From positions 1 to 25,150 of the forward strand of contig CAVDHB010000065.1 in NCBI GenBank assembly GCA_963608705.1: DNA of 25,150 nucleotides, given 5' to 3'. Every line of letters begins with the position of its first letter. The stretch's first letter is position 1. A program made the position numbers and the translations under genes. The stretch is from CAVDHB01 sp963608705 (GTDB lineage: Bacteria; Bacteroidota; Bacteroidia; Bacteroidales; Bacteroidaceae). Below the pieces are notes generated by a model that worked only from the letters and a program-made list of their open reading frames with translations, did no database searches and was not told the DNA's origin. Shown in pieces: positions 15,809-24,264 of this stretch.

Positions 15809-16933
15809 ATGAAAAAGAACATCAATAGGCTTACTAATATAGAAATTAAAGGATATAAATCCATTTCTTTCCAACATCCGATATCTATACCTGTCGGTGA
15901 CATTACGATTATGCTGGGAGCTAACGGTGCGGGAAAAAGCAATATTGTCAGCTTCTTTAAGATGTTGGGATATATGATGAGTGGACGCTTGCAGATGTAT
16001 ATCGCACAGGCGGGCACAAACCAAAGTTTCCTCTATTATGGTGCAAAACAAACTCCGACACTTAGTGCGTCATTGAAATTTGAAAGTGATTCCTCCTATG
16101 ACATATACCGTTTTTCTTTGACAAATGCGGCTATGAATAGATTGATTCTCAGCACGGAAGAGCTTGAGTGGAAAAAAGCGGGAAGTGACAAGCCTTATAC
16201 AAAACAACTGGTGTCAGACTATAATGAATCTGCTATGGCAAATTCTGACCCCAAAGACATGGTAAGTAAAATAGTAGGACACTTTTTATCAAATTGCAAA
16301 GTCTATCAGTTCAGCGATTCCTCTCAAACATCTCCCATGCGGCAAGCCTCCACGGTGGAATCCGCCCACTATTTGCAGTCAGAAGCTAATAATCTTGCTT
16401 CTTTTTTGTTCTATTTGAAAAATAATTACGTTTCTTCATATAGGCGGATTGTAGAATATGCGCAAAGTGTTGTACCCCAGTTCAAGGATTTTTATTTGGA
16501 GCCGGAGAGAGGGTATATTTCATTGAAATGGACAGATGTGACGGCTAATGATTATGTGTTCTCAGCCGACCAGTTTTCTGACGGCTCCATACGTTTCATT
16601 GCGTTGGCCACTCTTCTTTTGCAACCGGAGGATACCATGCCAAGTGTGATAATCATCGATGAGCCGGAATTAGGATTACATCCTTATGCGATAGACCAGT
16701 TGGCAGAGATGGTGAAAGATGCCTCTTTGCATTCACAAATTATTCTGGCCACTCAATCTCCCAATCTGATAGACAATTTTGAGGTGGGAGATATTTGTAT
16801 CGTGGAACGGGATGAAGACTTACAGAGCACTGTGGTGAAAAAGTTGGACGAAAAAGAATACGAGGCTTGGTTGCACGACTATACAATGAGTGAATTATGG
16901 GAGAAAAATGTGTTTGGAGGGTGTCCGGTATGA
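15809..16933 (+). CDS. ABC/OLD-type AAA ATPase (AAA_21-like), first gene of a two-gene ATPase/TOPRIM operon
   Basis: This 374-residue soluble ATPase of the RecF/SMC/OLD-like group has Walker A GANGAGKS at 37-44, an ABC-signature-like FSDGS at 256-260, Walker B VIIIDEPELGLHP at 280-292 and a conserved ILATQSPNLID at 312-322. Between Walker A and the signature is a region of about 200 residues, as in AAA_21/AAA_15 proteins. No TOPRIM nuclease domain is fused at the C-terminus. The next gene, overlapping by 4 bp, supplies a DUF4276 TOPRIM-like partner. Split ATPase/TOPRIM pairs include anti-phage systems such as PARIS, so a defence role is plausible but not shown. It has its own promoter and is unrelated to the ATPases of the island. 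Confidence 0.88.
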   Translation: MKKNINRLTNIEIKGYKSISFQHPISIPVGDITIMLGANGAGKSNIVSFFKMLGYMMSGRLQMYIAQAGTNQSFLYYGAKQTPTLSASLKFESDSSYDIYRFSLTNAAMNRLILSTEELEWKKAGSDKPYTKQLVSDYNESAMANSDPKDMVSKIVGHFLSNCKVYQFSDSSQTSPMRQASTVESAHYLQSEANNLASFLFYLKNNYVSSYRRIVEYAQSVVPQFKDFYLEPERGYISLKWTDVTANDYVFSADQFSDGSIRFIALATLLLQPEDTMPSVIIIDEPELGLHPYAIDQLAEMVKDASLHSQIILATQSPNLIDNFEVGDICIVERDEDLQSTVVKKLDEKEYEAWLHDYTMSELWEKNVFGGCPV

Positions 16934-17526
16934 AGTTTCTCAATATATTGTGCGAAGGACAAACTGAGGAAAGTTTTGTCAAGAGAGTCATGAAAGAGTA
17001 TGTTTGTTCTTCAACTTCTTTCATTGTGAAAACAAGGTTATTGACTACTTCCAGAAAGAAAAAGACAAGTGGGGGGATGTTGAGCTATACGCAGGTAAAA
17101 AATGATTTGTCGAATTGGCGAAAGGAAGTGGCTTTTCATCAGAATGAGGAGCATTTCTTCACCACCATGTTTGACCTGTATGCTCTTCCGAATGATTTCC
17201 CAGGATATGAGGAGGCATCCAAGATTCCAGATGCCTATCAGCGAGTGGAAAAAATAGAGGCGAGTTTGAAAGAAGATATAGATTGTGCTAATTTTATTCC
17301 CTATATTCAATTGCATGAATTTGAATCTTTGCTGTTTTGCGATATAATGCAATTGAAAGAACTGTATCCAAATTCTCAAAAGAAAATTAAGGAATTAGAG
17401 GGTGTTCTGCATCAATTTCATGACAATCCAGAACTAATCAATCATGACAAGGCACCCAGCAAAAGGATTATTGAAGCGATAAATCGGATTATAAATACAA
17501 TAAACCACAAAGCGGCTCCTTTGTAA
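16930..17526 (+). CDS. DUF4276-family TOPRIM-like protein, C-terminus lost by a frameshift
   Basis: The ATG at 16930 overlaps the ATPase stop codon (ATGA) and begins MKFLNILCEGQTEESF, the usual start of this family; an upstream in-frame ATG at 16897 would only add residues encoded inside the ATPase gene. TOPRIM-like features are the early acidic EGQTEE, then MFDLYALPNDFPGY and IPYIQLHEFESLLF, all hallmarks of DUF4276. The open frame stops at 198 residues with an atypical tail. The expected C-terminal motif (IGIDRLRSRCAHFDSW) appears in another frame at 17478-17627. A one-base loss near 17476-17489 would explain this, giving an intact ancestor of about 232 residues. The gene may be inactive, or the base may be a sequencing error. 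Confidence 0.82.
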   Translation: MKFLNILCEGQTEESFVKRVMKEYVCSSTSFIVKTRLLTTSRKKKTSGGMLSYTQVKNDLSNWRKEVAFHQNEEHFFTTMFDLYALPNDFPGYEEASKIPDAYQRVEKIEASLKEDIDCANFIPYIQLHEFESLLFCDIMQLKELYPNSQKKIKELEGVLHQFHDNPELINHDKAPSKRIIEAINRIINTINHKAAPL

Positions 17527-17627
17527 CCTCTAAAATAGGTATAGACAGATTGAGAAGTCGTTGCGCACATTTTGACAGTTGGATGAAGGTGATTATGAAT
17601 CTCGGAAATGATTTTTCTCAACCATAG
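17478..17627 (+). pseudogene. Out-of-frame C-terminal remnant of the DUF4276 gene
   Basis: Read in the frame starting at 17478 (GAT), this encodes DKSDYKYNKPQSGSFV and then TSKIGIDRLRSRCAHFDSW, ending at TAG 17625-17627. The IG-D-LR--C-HF--W pattern is what I know as the DUF4276 C-terminus. It overlaps the aberrant end of the upstream frame. No classical slippery heptamer is seen at the junction, so programmed frameshifting is less likely than mutation. Confidence 0.75.
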
Positions 17628-17775
17628 TCATTTCTGTTCTGGCAGGGGAACTATCTTCCGACCAATCAAGATTTGCTATCTACCTAAAAAAGAAGTCACA
17701 AATTGTATTCATGTCCCCCCTTATTATTTCATCAATCTTACATGAACGAAAGTTGAACACTTATTTATGTCTATC

Positions 17776-18372
17776 CTAATTTGCCTGCTGGAACTGCGCT
17801 ATCAGATGTGTCAAGTTCTCGGTGAACAGACGGGCGGAGATAGCCAGCAGGATAATGCCGAAAAACTTGCGGAGCAGGTAGATTCCGCCTTTGCCTAACA
17901 GTTTCTGAATCCATACCGTGGAACGAAGGACGGCAAACACCACCAGCATATTCAAGAACAACGCTATCTGGATGTTTAGCGCAGCGTACTCCGCACGCAA
18001 AGTCAACAATGTAGTCAACGCACCGGCACCAGCTATCAATGGGAATACCAGCGGGAACAAGGTGGCACTCTTGGTCGGACTGTTGTTGGTCTTGAAGATG
18101 TCCACGTCCAACACCATCTCCAAGGCCATGAGAAAGATAATAATCGCACCGGCTATGGCGAAAGAAGCGATGTCCACGTGGAAAAGCTGCAACAAAAAAT
18201 TACCACCGTGGAAGAAAGCCAGCAGAATAACCGTAGACCATAACGTAGCCTTCCAGGCATTAATCTCCCGCCCCTTTTCCCGTAAAGAGATGATGATGGG
18301 AATGGAACCTGTAATATCTATGATGGCGAACAAAATGATAAACGCACTGGTAATTTCCTGAATACTAAACAT
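17776..18372 (-). CDS. MarC-family integral membrane protein (UPF0056)
   Basis: This 198-residue inner-membrane protein has about six predicted hydrophobic segments, the usual MarC-family length and layout. It starts with ITSAFIILFAIIDITGSIPI, a variant of the family's N-terminal helix with its conserved polar/Pro motif. A second repeat-like half includes TLFPLVFPLIAGAGALTTLL, matching the family's PLAFPLIAGPGA-type signature. MarC was once linked to multiple antibiotic resistance, but that link was withdrawn and the function is unknown. It is transcribed divergently from the Crp-type gene. About 150 bp between its end and the DUF4276 remnant (17628-17775) hold nothing I recognise. Confidence 0.9.
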   Translation of the reverse strand: MFSIQEITSAFIILFAIIDITGSIPIIISLREKGREINAWKATLWSTVILLAFFHGGNFLLQLFHVDIASFAIAGAIIIFLMALEMVLDVDIFKTNNSPTKSATLFPLVFPLIAGAGALTTLLTLRAEYAALNIQIALFLNMLVVFAVLRSTVWIQKLLGKGGIYLLRKFFGIILLAISARLFTENLTHLIAQFQQAN

Positions 18373-18445
18373 ATCCCTAAACCTTTATTGATTAATTTGA
18401 TTGACTGCAATGAAGGTGACACTGTACATGTCCCCTCGTGTTTTG

Positions 18446-18453
18446 CAAATATA
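18446..18453 (-). promoter_or_regulatory. Candidate -7 element for the marC-family gene
   Basis: On the minus strand TATATTTG fits TAnnTTTG, about 75 nt upstream of the start codon. No convincing TTTG is seen at the matching upstream spacing, so the promoter is only half supported. Confidence 0.4.
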
Positions 18454-18537
18454 TACAAAAAATATTACTTCGCCATGACAGAAGGCTAAAATTATCCTCA
18501 TTTAAAGGAACTATCCCATAATTCAAGGTGTTTATAC

Positions 18538-18567
18538 TTGCTATATCTAAAAGTTTTACTACATTTG
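18538..18567 (+). promoter_or_regulatory. Promoter of the Crp/Fnr-family regulator gene
   Basis: TTG at 18538-18540 and TACATTTG at 18560-18567 are 19 nt apart. The predicted leader is about 140 nt, long for a Bacteroidetes gene, and contains the palindrome at 18655-18671. Confidence 0.6.
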
Positions 18568-18654
18568 CAGCCAAGAACAGAGACAGCGTAAAACTGCCGG
18601 GAAAATCTTATCCACTCTTCTCTAAGACGGTAAATGTATATAGAGAAAAAGGAA

Positions 18655-18671
18655 GACGGCATAATGCCGTC
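18655..18671. repeat. GACGGCAT palindrome in the crp-type leader
   Basis: GACGGCATAATGCCGTC is a perfect palindrome around one central A, 45 bp before the start codon. It resembles a second class of short palindromic interspersed repeat; only one copy occurs in this window. It could act as a leader hairpin. Confidence 0.5.
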
Positions 18672-18715
18672 CCAATGACAAAATAGCCGAATTTTAAGAC
18701 CATACGAGCACCATT

Positions 18716-19408
18716 ATGGAGAAATCAATGTTTGAAACTTTACTAAGCCTCCCACTATTCCAAGGATTAAGCCGCAACGACTTGACCCACATTCTCGAGA
18801 AAGTATCCTTCAACTTCAGGAAGCTGAATCCCGGAGACTTGATTTGCGAGCAGGGCAGTCTATGCGAAAGCATGCTCTTTCTGCTTGACGGACAGGTATG
18901 CGTGAAAACCACCGAAACGAATAGGCAATACACACTCTTGGAAACCGTGGAGACACCGGGTATCCTCCAGCCGGAAATTCTGTTCGGTCTTCATCCTGCC
19001 TTCACCCACACCTTTTCAGCCAAGTCCACCCTTACCTTGCTGGAGATTCCCAAGGGTGCCATTCTCACGGAGCTGTTCGAGTTCGAGATATTCCGTCTGA
19101 ACTTCATGAACAATCTTTGTTCCCGTGCCCAATTGAGGGAAAAACTGTTACGCACACCTTTACCCTCCACAGTCACAGGGAAGTTCGCCCAGTTTTTATT
19201 TGCCCACATGGTAAACCCCATGAACCTGCACAATGAGCTGACGTTGAAAGCAAAAATAAAAGACCTCGCCGTATGTATTCAGGCACCCCGTCTGAACGTG
19301 TCCAATATGCTCCGCACACTGCGGTCGCACCGACTGATTACCCATTCAAGAGGAATCATAACAATCGTAAATCCTTCTCTTTTGACAGGGGAGCCAACTC
19401 TCCCTTAA
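18716..19408 (+). CDS. Crp/Fnr-family transcriptional regulator
   Basis: This 230-residue cytoplasmic regulator has an N-terminal cyclic-nucleotide-binding-like beta-barrel at about 13-120 (LFQGLSRNDLTHILEKVSF, then PGDLICEQGSLCESMLFLLDGQV), a dimerisation helix, and a C-terminal winged helix-turn-helix at about 150-222 with the recognition region APRLNVSNMLRTLRSHRLI. No Fnr-type N-terminal cysteine cluster is present, so it should not carry a 4Fe-4S oxygen sensor. The effector is unknown. The ATG at 18716 is used; a second Met four residues later is possible. It is divergent from the MarC gene and precedes the M3 peptidase, which has its own promoter. Confidence 0.9.
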   Translation: MEKSMFETLLSLPLFQGLSRNDLTHILEKVSFNFRKLNPGDLICEQGSLCESMLFLLDGQVCVKTTETNRQYTLLETVETPGILQPEILFGLHPAFTHTFSAKSTLTLLEIPKGAILTELFEFEIFRLNFMNNLCSRAQLREKLLRTPLPSTVTGKFAQFLFAHMVNPMNLHNELTLKAKIKDLAVCIQAPRLNVSNMLRTLRSHRLITHSRGIITIVNPSLLTGEPTLP

Positions 19409-19443
19409 AAAACACTCTCTCCAGAAAATAAGAAGTATTTCAT

Positions 19444-19474
19444 TTTGTACTATTCGCTATTTCCCTTATCTTTG
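19444..19474 (+). promoter_or_regulatory. Promoter of the peptidase-led gene run
   Basis: TTTG at 19444-19447 and TATCTTTG at 19467-19474 (perfect TAnnTTTG) are separated by 19 nt, giving a leader of about 18 nt before the ATG at 19498. It probably drives the genes to 24816. Confidence 0.72.
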
Positions 19475-19497
19475 TTGTCATAAAAGCGATAACAACA

Positions 19498-21552
19498 ATG
19501 ACAACGGAAAGTAAACAAAATAAAAGAACCAATCCCTTTTTCAAGGAATACGACACGCCTCATCACACGGCACCATTCCACGAGATTCAACTCTCGGACT
19601 ATGAAGAGGCCGTAATGGAGGGCATACGGGAACAGAACGAAGAGATTAAGCGAATTACCGATAACCCGGAGAAACCGACTTTTCAAAACACCATCGTGGC
19701 GTTGGAAGACACGGGAAAGACACTGGACAAGGTCTGCAATGTGTTCTATAATCTGCTGAGTGCGGAAACCAACGACGCCATGGACGAGCTGGCACAGAAA
19801 CTGGCTCCTGTGATGTCGGAACATTCCAACAATATCCACCAGAATGAAGCCTTGTTCCAACGCATACAGGCAGTGAAGGAAAGCCATCCTTCCCTGAACA
19901 AGGAAGAACAGACTCTGTTGGACAACACCTATCAGGGCTTTGTACGCAGCGGTGCTACCTTACAAGGAGAAAAGAAAGCACGTTTCCGAGAAATCACTTC
20001 GCAGCTGAGCCAGCTCTCTTTGCAGTTTTCCCAAAACAACCTGAAAGAGACCAACCGTTTCTACCTGCATATTACAGACGAAAAAGACTTGGCCGGACTG
20101 CCCGACTCTCAGAAGGAAGCCGCCGCCGAGGAAGCCCAAAAACGGAAGATGGAGGGATGGGTAATCACCCTGCACGCTCCGTCTTACCGTCCGTTCATGA
20201 TGTACGCTGACAACCGGGACTTACGCCAGAAACTGTACATGGCTTACAACACCCAAGGTGTACATGGAGACGAGTATGACAACCAGGAAATCGTGCGGAA
20301 GCTGGTGAATCTACGGATGGAACTGGCACAGCTGCTCGGCTACAAGACTTATGCGGACTATGTGCTGGAACGAAGAATGGCCAAGGACACGGCACACGTG
20401 TACAAACTGTTAGACCAGCTACTGGACGCTTACCTGCCCAAAGCCAAGGAAGAAGTGGCGGAAGTTGAGGCAGAAGCCCGTCGGAAAGAAGGAAAAGAGT
20501 TCCAGCTGATGCCTTGGGACTTCGGCTATTACTCCCACAAGCTGAAACTGGAGAAATACAACCTCGACCCGGAGATGCTGCGTCCCTATTTCGAACTGTC
20601 AAAAGTGAAGAAGGGAGTCTTCGGACTGGCCACCAAACTGTACGGCATCACCTTCAAGGAAAACAAGAATATACCAGTCTACCATCCCGAAGTGACCGCC
20701 TACGAAGTCTATGACAAGGACGGTTCTTTCCTTGCCGTCTTGTACACCGATTTCCATCCCCGTGCCTCTAAACGAGCCGGTGCCTGGATGACTTCTTACA
20801 AAGAGCAATGGAAGAAAGACGGACTCAACAGCCGGCCTCATGTGTCCGTGACCATGAACCTCACCAAGCCTACGGACAGCAAGCCCGCCTTGCTTACCTT
20901 GGGAGAGGTAGAGACGTTCCTGCATGAATTCGGACACTCCCTGCACGGAATGTTCGCTAACACGGTGTACGAGGGACTGAGCGGCACCAATGTGTTCTGG
21001 GATTTCGTGGAGCTTCCCTCGCAGTTCATGGAGAACTTCGCAGTGGAGAAAGAGTTCCTGCATACTTTCGCCGTACATTACCAGACGGGCGAACCGCTGC
21101 CGGACGAATTGATAGACCGCATCGTCAAAAGCCGCAACTTCAATGTCGCCTACGCTTGCGTGAGACAAGTCAGCTTCGGACTGCTTGACATGGCGTACTA
21201 CACCCGCACTACTCCTCTGACTGAGGACATCCCAGCCTTTGAAAAGAAAGCGTGGAAAAGAGCACAAGTGTTGCCTGAGGTGGAAGGCACCTGCATGAGT
21301 ACCCAGTTCTCTCACATCATGGCAGGAGGCTACTCCGCCGGATACTACAGCTACAAGTGGGCCGAGGTGCTGGATGCTGACGCTTTCGCAGAGTTCCAAC
21401 GACACGGCACATTCAGCCGGGAAACAGCGGAGAAGTTCCGTAAGGAAGTACTGTCCAAAGGCGGTACGGAAGACCCGATGACACTTTACAAACGGTTCCG
21501 GGGACAAGAGCCTACGATTGACGCCCTGCTCCACCGTAACGGTATCAAATAA
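19498..21552 (+). CDS. dcp: M3-family zinc metallopeptidase (peptidyl-dipeptidase Dcp / oligopeptidase A type)
   Basis: This 684-residue M3 peptidase cleaves short oligopeptides, in the Dcp subgroup by removing C-terminal dipeptides. The zinc motif is HEFGH at 476-480, with the third ligand E505 in DFVELPSQFMENF, the expected 24 residues after the motif. The downstream substrate-binding block YSAGYYSYKWAEVLDADAF is also typical. The protein starts MTTESKQNKRTNPFFKEYDTP with no signal peptide, so it should be cytoplasmic and recycle imported or internal peptides. Length and motifs indicate an intact enzyme. Dcp and oligopeptidase A are hard to separate by eye; the NPFF...HHTAPFHEI start favours Dcp. 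Confidence 0.93.
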   Translation: MTTESKQNKRTNPFFKEYDTPHHTAPFHEIQLSDYEEAVMEGIREQNEEIKRITDNPEKPTFQNTIVALEDTGKTLDKVCNVFYNLLSAETNDAMDELAQKLAPVMSEHSNNIHQNEALFQRIQAVKESHPSLNKEEQTLLDNTYQGFVRSGATLQGEKKARFREITSQLSQLSLQFSQNNLKETNRFYLHITDEKDLAGLPDSQKEAAAEEAQKRKMEGWVITLHAPSYRPFMMYADNRDLRQKLYMAYNTQGVHGDEYDNQEIVRKLVNLRMELAQLLGYKTYADYVLERRMAKDTAHVYKLLDQLLDAYLPKAKEEVAEVEAEARRKEGKEFQLMPWDFGYYSHKLKLEKYNLDPEMLRPYFELSKVKKGVFGLATKLYGITFKENKNIPVYHPEVTAYEVYDKDGSFLAVLYTDFHPRASKRAGAWMTSYKEQWKKDGLNSRPHVSVTMNLTKPTDSKPALLTLGEVETFLHEFGHSLHGMFANTVYEGLSGTNVFWDFVELPSQFMENFAVEKEFLHTFAVHYQTGEPLPDELIDRIVKSRNFNVAYACVRQVSFGLLDMAYYTRTTPLTEDIPAFEKKAWKRAQVLPEVEGTCMSTQFSHIMAGGYSAGYYSYKWAEVLDADAFAEFQRHGTFSRETAEKFRKEVLSKGGTEDPMTLYKRFRGQEPTIDALLHRNGIK

Positions 21553-21560
21553 GACGAATC

Positions 21561-22061
21561 ATGCGAAAACTCATTTCAACACTCCTTATATATTGTGCCG
21601 TGGCGGGGATTTGCACAAGCTGCTCCAACGTGGACGACGATTTCTTCCAAGGGAAGACATGGTATATCATGGGGCTTTTCAACGGGGATTTCCAGAAACC
21701 CGAATTTGACCCGAAGACGGAACTGGGAAAAGCCTGGCAAGAGGCTATCAAACCAGGCAACGACAAGAACGCAGTGTATTACATTCAATTCGCAGAGCGG
21801 AACGCCTGCACGGTTTACACGGAAAATGGTAGAAAATGGACGGGGACTTTCACCTATGACTTGGAAGAACATACGGTACATTTCGACATGAAGAGCTTCA
21901 GTCCGCAAGGCAAGATAGAGCCGATACTGGCAGACTATGTGAAAAACGTGGTCAGATACGAAGGGAACAACAAAGTGATGCGTTTCGTAGGAAAAGACGG
22001 ACGCTTCATTAGTCTATCCGCTGACACTGGCGGAGGAAGAGTACCCGCAAACAACAACTAA
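21561..22061 (+). CDS. Bacteroidales-type small lipoprotein (DUF4847-like, tentative)
   Basis: This 166-residue putative lipoprotein has a hydrophobic N-terminus reaching the lipobox-like CTSC near residue 21, with the lipidated Cys followed by SNVDDD, an acidic stretch. The mature part has features such as FFQGKTWYIMGLFNGDF and YTENGRKWTGTFTYDLEEHTV, suggesting a small beta-rich, lipocalin-like fold. I associate this with a Bacteroides domain of unknown function, DUF4847, but the assignment is from memory. It lies 8 bp after the peptidase gene and 13 bp before the deaminase gene and is surely co-transcribed. The function is unknown. Confidence 0.8.
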   Translation: MRKLISTLLIYCAVAGICTSCSNVDDDFFQGKTWYIMGLFNGDFQKPEFDPKTELGKAWQEAIKPGNDKNAVYYIQFAERNACTVYTENGRKWTGTFTYDLEEHTVHFDMKSFSPQGKIEPILADYVKNVVRYEGNNKVMRFVGKDGRFISLSADTGGGRVPANNN

Positions 22062-22074
22062 AATCACACACAGC

Positions 22075-22515
22075 ATGGAAAACTTCCTTACAGAGAAACA
22101 GCATAAATTAGACTCCCGTTATATGCGGATGGCACGTATATGGGCGGAGAACTCCTATTGCCAAAGAAGGCAAGTGGGGGCGTTGATTGTAAAAGACAAA
22201 ATGATTATCTCGGACGGCTACAACGGCACTCCTTCCGGCTTCGAGAATGTTTGCGAGGACGCAAACAATATCACCAAGCCCTACGTACTCCACGCCGAGG
22301 CCAACGCCATCACCAAAATAGCTCGTTCCAGCAACAGCAGCGAGGGAGCGACCCTCTATGTCACAGACTGTCCCTGTATCGAATGCGCCAAACTGATTAT
22401 ACAGGCCGGCATCCGAAGGGTAGTCTATAACAAGAGCTACCGCCTGGAAGACGGACTCAACCTCTTGAAAAGAGCGGGCATCGAAGTGGTACATCTGCCA
22501 GATGAAGCATTATAA
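22075..22515 (+). CDS. dCMP deaminase family protein (ComEB-like)
   Basis: This 146-residue zinc-dependent deaminase likely converts dCMP to dUMP to feed thymidylate synthesis. The zinc site is visible as HAEAN (H73, with catalytic E75) and PCIEC (C101 and C104). The upstream DGYNGTPSGF and CEDANN are typical of the dCMP deaminase branch as opposed to tRNA or cytosine deaminases. Length is normal and the gene looks intact. A palindromic repeat follows the stop codon by 5 bp and may attenuate read-through into the protease gene. With the folate gene further down, the run links nucleotide and one-carbon metabolism. Confidence 0.92.
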   Translation: MENFLTEKQHKLDSRYMRMARIWAENSYCQRRQVGALIVKDKMIISDGYNGTPSGFENVCEDANNITKPYVLHAEANAITKIARSSNSSEGATLYVTDCPCIECAKLIIQAGIRRVVYNKSYRLEDGLNLLKRAGIEVVHLPDEAL

Positions 22516-22520
22516 AGAAG

Positions 22521-22544
22521 TAGAGACGCGATTCATCGCGTCTA
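22521..22544. repeat. REP-like palindrome, copy 4
   Basis: AGACGCGAT and ATCGCGTCT pair perfectly around TC. This copy sits between two co-directional genes of the run, just after the deaminase stop codon. It could form an mRNA hairpin that stabilises the upstream part or dampens downstream expression. Confidence 0.8.
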
Positions 22545-22596
22545 TTCATCAAGAGAAGAGATTTGACACGAATTGAAAGCAAAGAAAGAAAAGAGA

Positions 22597-24255
22597 ATGA
22601 TGAGTAACCGGACATCACGTTTTGTACCGCTCATAGTGGCGGTGAGCTTAGTGGTAGGTATTCTGATAGGAATGTTCTATGCGAACCACTCCTCTGGAAA
22701 CCGACTGAGCATAATCAACTCTTCCAGCAACAAAATCAACGACCTGCTGCATATCATCGACGATGAATATGTGGACACGGTGAATATGTCGGAGCTGGTG
22801 GAACAGGCGTTGCCTAAAATATTGTCGGAGTTAGACCCCCACTCTTCTTACCTGCCCGCCAAGGAAGCACAGCAGGAAGGAGATGAGCTGAAAGGAAGCT
22901 TCGGGGGAATCGGTGTCAGCTTTACCGTGAGAAACGACACTATCCATATCCAAAACATCATTCCCAGAGGACCTTCCGACAAAGTGGGACTTATGCCGGG
23001 AGATAAAATCGTCTCCGTGGACGGAAAGCCTTTCGTGGGAAAAGAATGCACCGTGGAAACGGCGCCACAGAAACTGAAGGGACCGAAAGGCTCGCAAGTG
23101 AAAGTGGGCGTGGTACGCAGAGGAGTGAACAAGATTCTTTACTATACCATCACCCGAGGGGACATCGCCGTGAAGAGCGTGGACGCTTCCTATATGATTA
23201 CGCCGGGAGTAGGATACATCAAACTGAACTCCTTCTCCGAGACGACTTATCAGGAAATGATTGTAGCACTGGCCAAGCTGAATGTGCAGAACTGCCACAA
23301 CCTTATCATTGACCTGAGAGGAAACGGAGGTGGCGTGATGGATGCCGCAGTGCAACTGGCCAACGAATTCCTTCCCGCCAACCGTCTCATTGTCTATATG
23401 CAAGGACGGAAATGCCCCCGCAAGGAATTCCGCAGTGACGGAAGAGGAGCTTATCAGCAAATCCCCTTAGTGGTGCTTACGGACGAGACTACGGCTTCGG
23501 CCAGCGAGATTTTCTCTGGTGCCATGCAGGACAACGACCGGGCTACCATCATCGGACGACGCTCGTTCGGAAAAGGACTCGTACAGCTGCCCATCCAGTT
23601 CAGAGACGGCTCTGTGGTACGTCTGACCATAGCCCGTTACTACACTCCTTCAGGACGCTGCATCCAGAAACCATACCAGAAAGGAGACGAGGATGACTAT
23701 GAGATGGACTTGCTGAACCGTTATAAGCACGGTGAGTTCTATTCCCGTGACAGCATCAAGCTGAACGGTCCGAAATACAAGACGGTGATGGGACGCACCG
23801 TGTACGGCGGCGGTGGTATCATGCCGGACATCTTTGTGCCCAAAGACACCACAGGACTGACACCTTACTTCGAAGCGGCCTATACGATGGGGCTGATTAT
23901 CCAGTTCACCTACAACTACACAGATGACGAACGTCCGACACTGTCCAAGATTGAGTCGCCCATGAAGATGGTGGATTACCTGAAACAGCAAAATGTCATC
24001 AACCAGTTTGCCACTTATGCCTCCACACAGGGACTGAAACGCCGCAACCGAATGATTCTCAAATCGAAGAAGCTCTTCGAGAATGAGGTCTACGGACGTA
24101 TCCTGTACAATATGTACGACATGAGTGTTTGGGTGGAATACTTGAACAAGACCGATCCGACAGTGCTGAAAGCGTTGGATGTACTCCAAAAGGGAGAGGC
24201 GTTTCCAAAGCCTCCCCTTCGACAAGGACAAAAGACGCAAAACCATCCGCTTTAA
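22597..24255 (+). CDS. S41-family C-terminal processing peptidase (CtpA/Prc type)
   Basis: This membrane-anchored serine protease acts in the periplasm on the C-termini of envelope proteins. One hydrophobic segment (FVPLIVAVSLVVGILIGMFY) lies near the N-terminus, followed by a PDZ domain at about residues 98-175 (GGIGVSF, then GPSDKVGLMPGDKIVSVDG). The catalytic core has GYIKLNSF, LIIDLRGNGGG and TASASEIFSGAMQDN. The Ser of the TAS triplet (about S301) and the Lys of SFGKG (about K326) are 25 residues apart, as in known Ctp dyads. A TTG at 22573 would extend the protein by eight residues, but the ATG at 22597 is more likely. It is intact at about 552 residues. Confidence 0.92.
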   Translation: MMSNRTSRFVPLIVAVSLVVGILIGMFYANHSSGNRLSIINSSSNKINDLLHIIDDEYVDTVNMSELVEQALPKILSELDPHSSYLPAKEAQQEGDELKGSFGGIGVSFTVRNDTIHIQNIIPRGPSDKVGLMPGDKIVSVDGKPFVGKECTVETAPQKLKGPKGSQVKVGVVRRGVNKILYYTITRGDIAVKSVDASYMITPGVGYIKLNSFSETTYQEMIVALAKLNVQNCHNLIIDLRGNGGGVMDAAVQLANEFLPANRLIVYMQGRKCPRKEFRSDGRGAYQQIPLVVLTDETTASASEIFSGAMQDNDRATIIGRRSFGKGLVQLPIQFRDGSVVRLTIARYYTPSGRCIQKPYQKGDEDDYEMDLLNRYKHGEFYSRDSIKLNGPKYKTVMGRTVYGGGGIMPDIFVPKDTTGLTPYFEAAYTMGLIIQFTYNYTDDERPTLSKIESPMKMVDYLKQQNVINQFATYASTQGLKRRNRMILKSKKLFENEVYGRILYNMYDMSVWVEYLNKTDPTVLKALDVLQKGEAFPKPPLRQGQKTQNHPL

Positions 24256-24264
24256 CACTCGACC

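Noticed and set aside
17478..17500. Programmed ribosomal frameshift in the DUF4276 gene
   Set aside because: No slippery heptamer or clear downstream pseudoknot was seen at the switch point; mutation or sequencing error is simpler.
20599..21534. A 311-codon open frame antisense to the M3 peptidase gene
   Set aside because: It lies wholly opposite a well-supported enzyme with its zinc motif, has no recognisable domain or promoter, and is a typical shadow frame in moderately GC-rich coding DNA.
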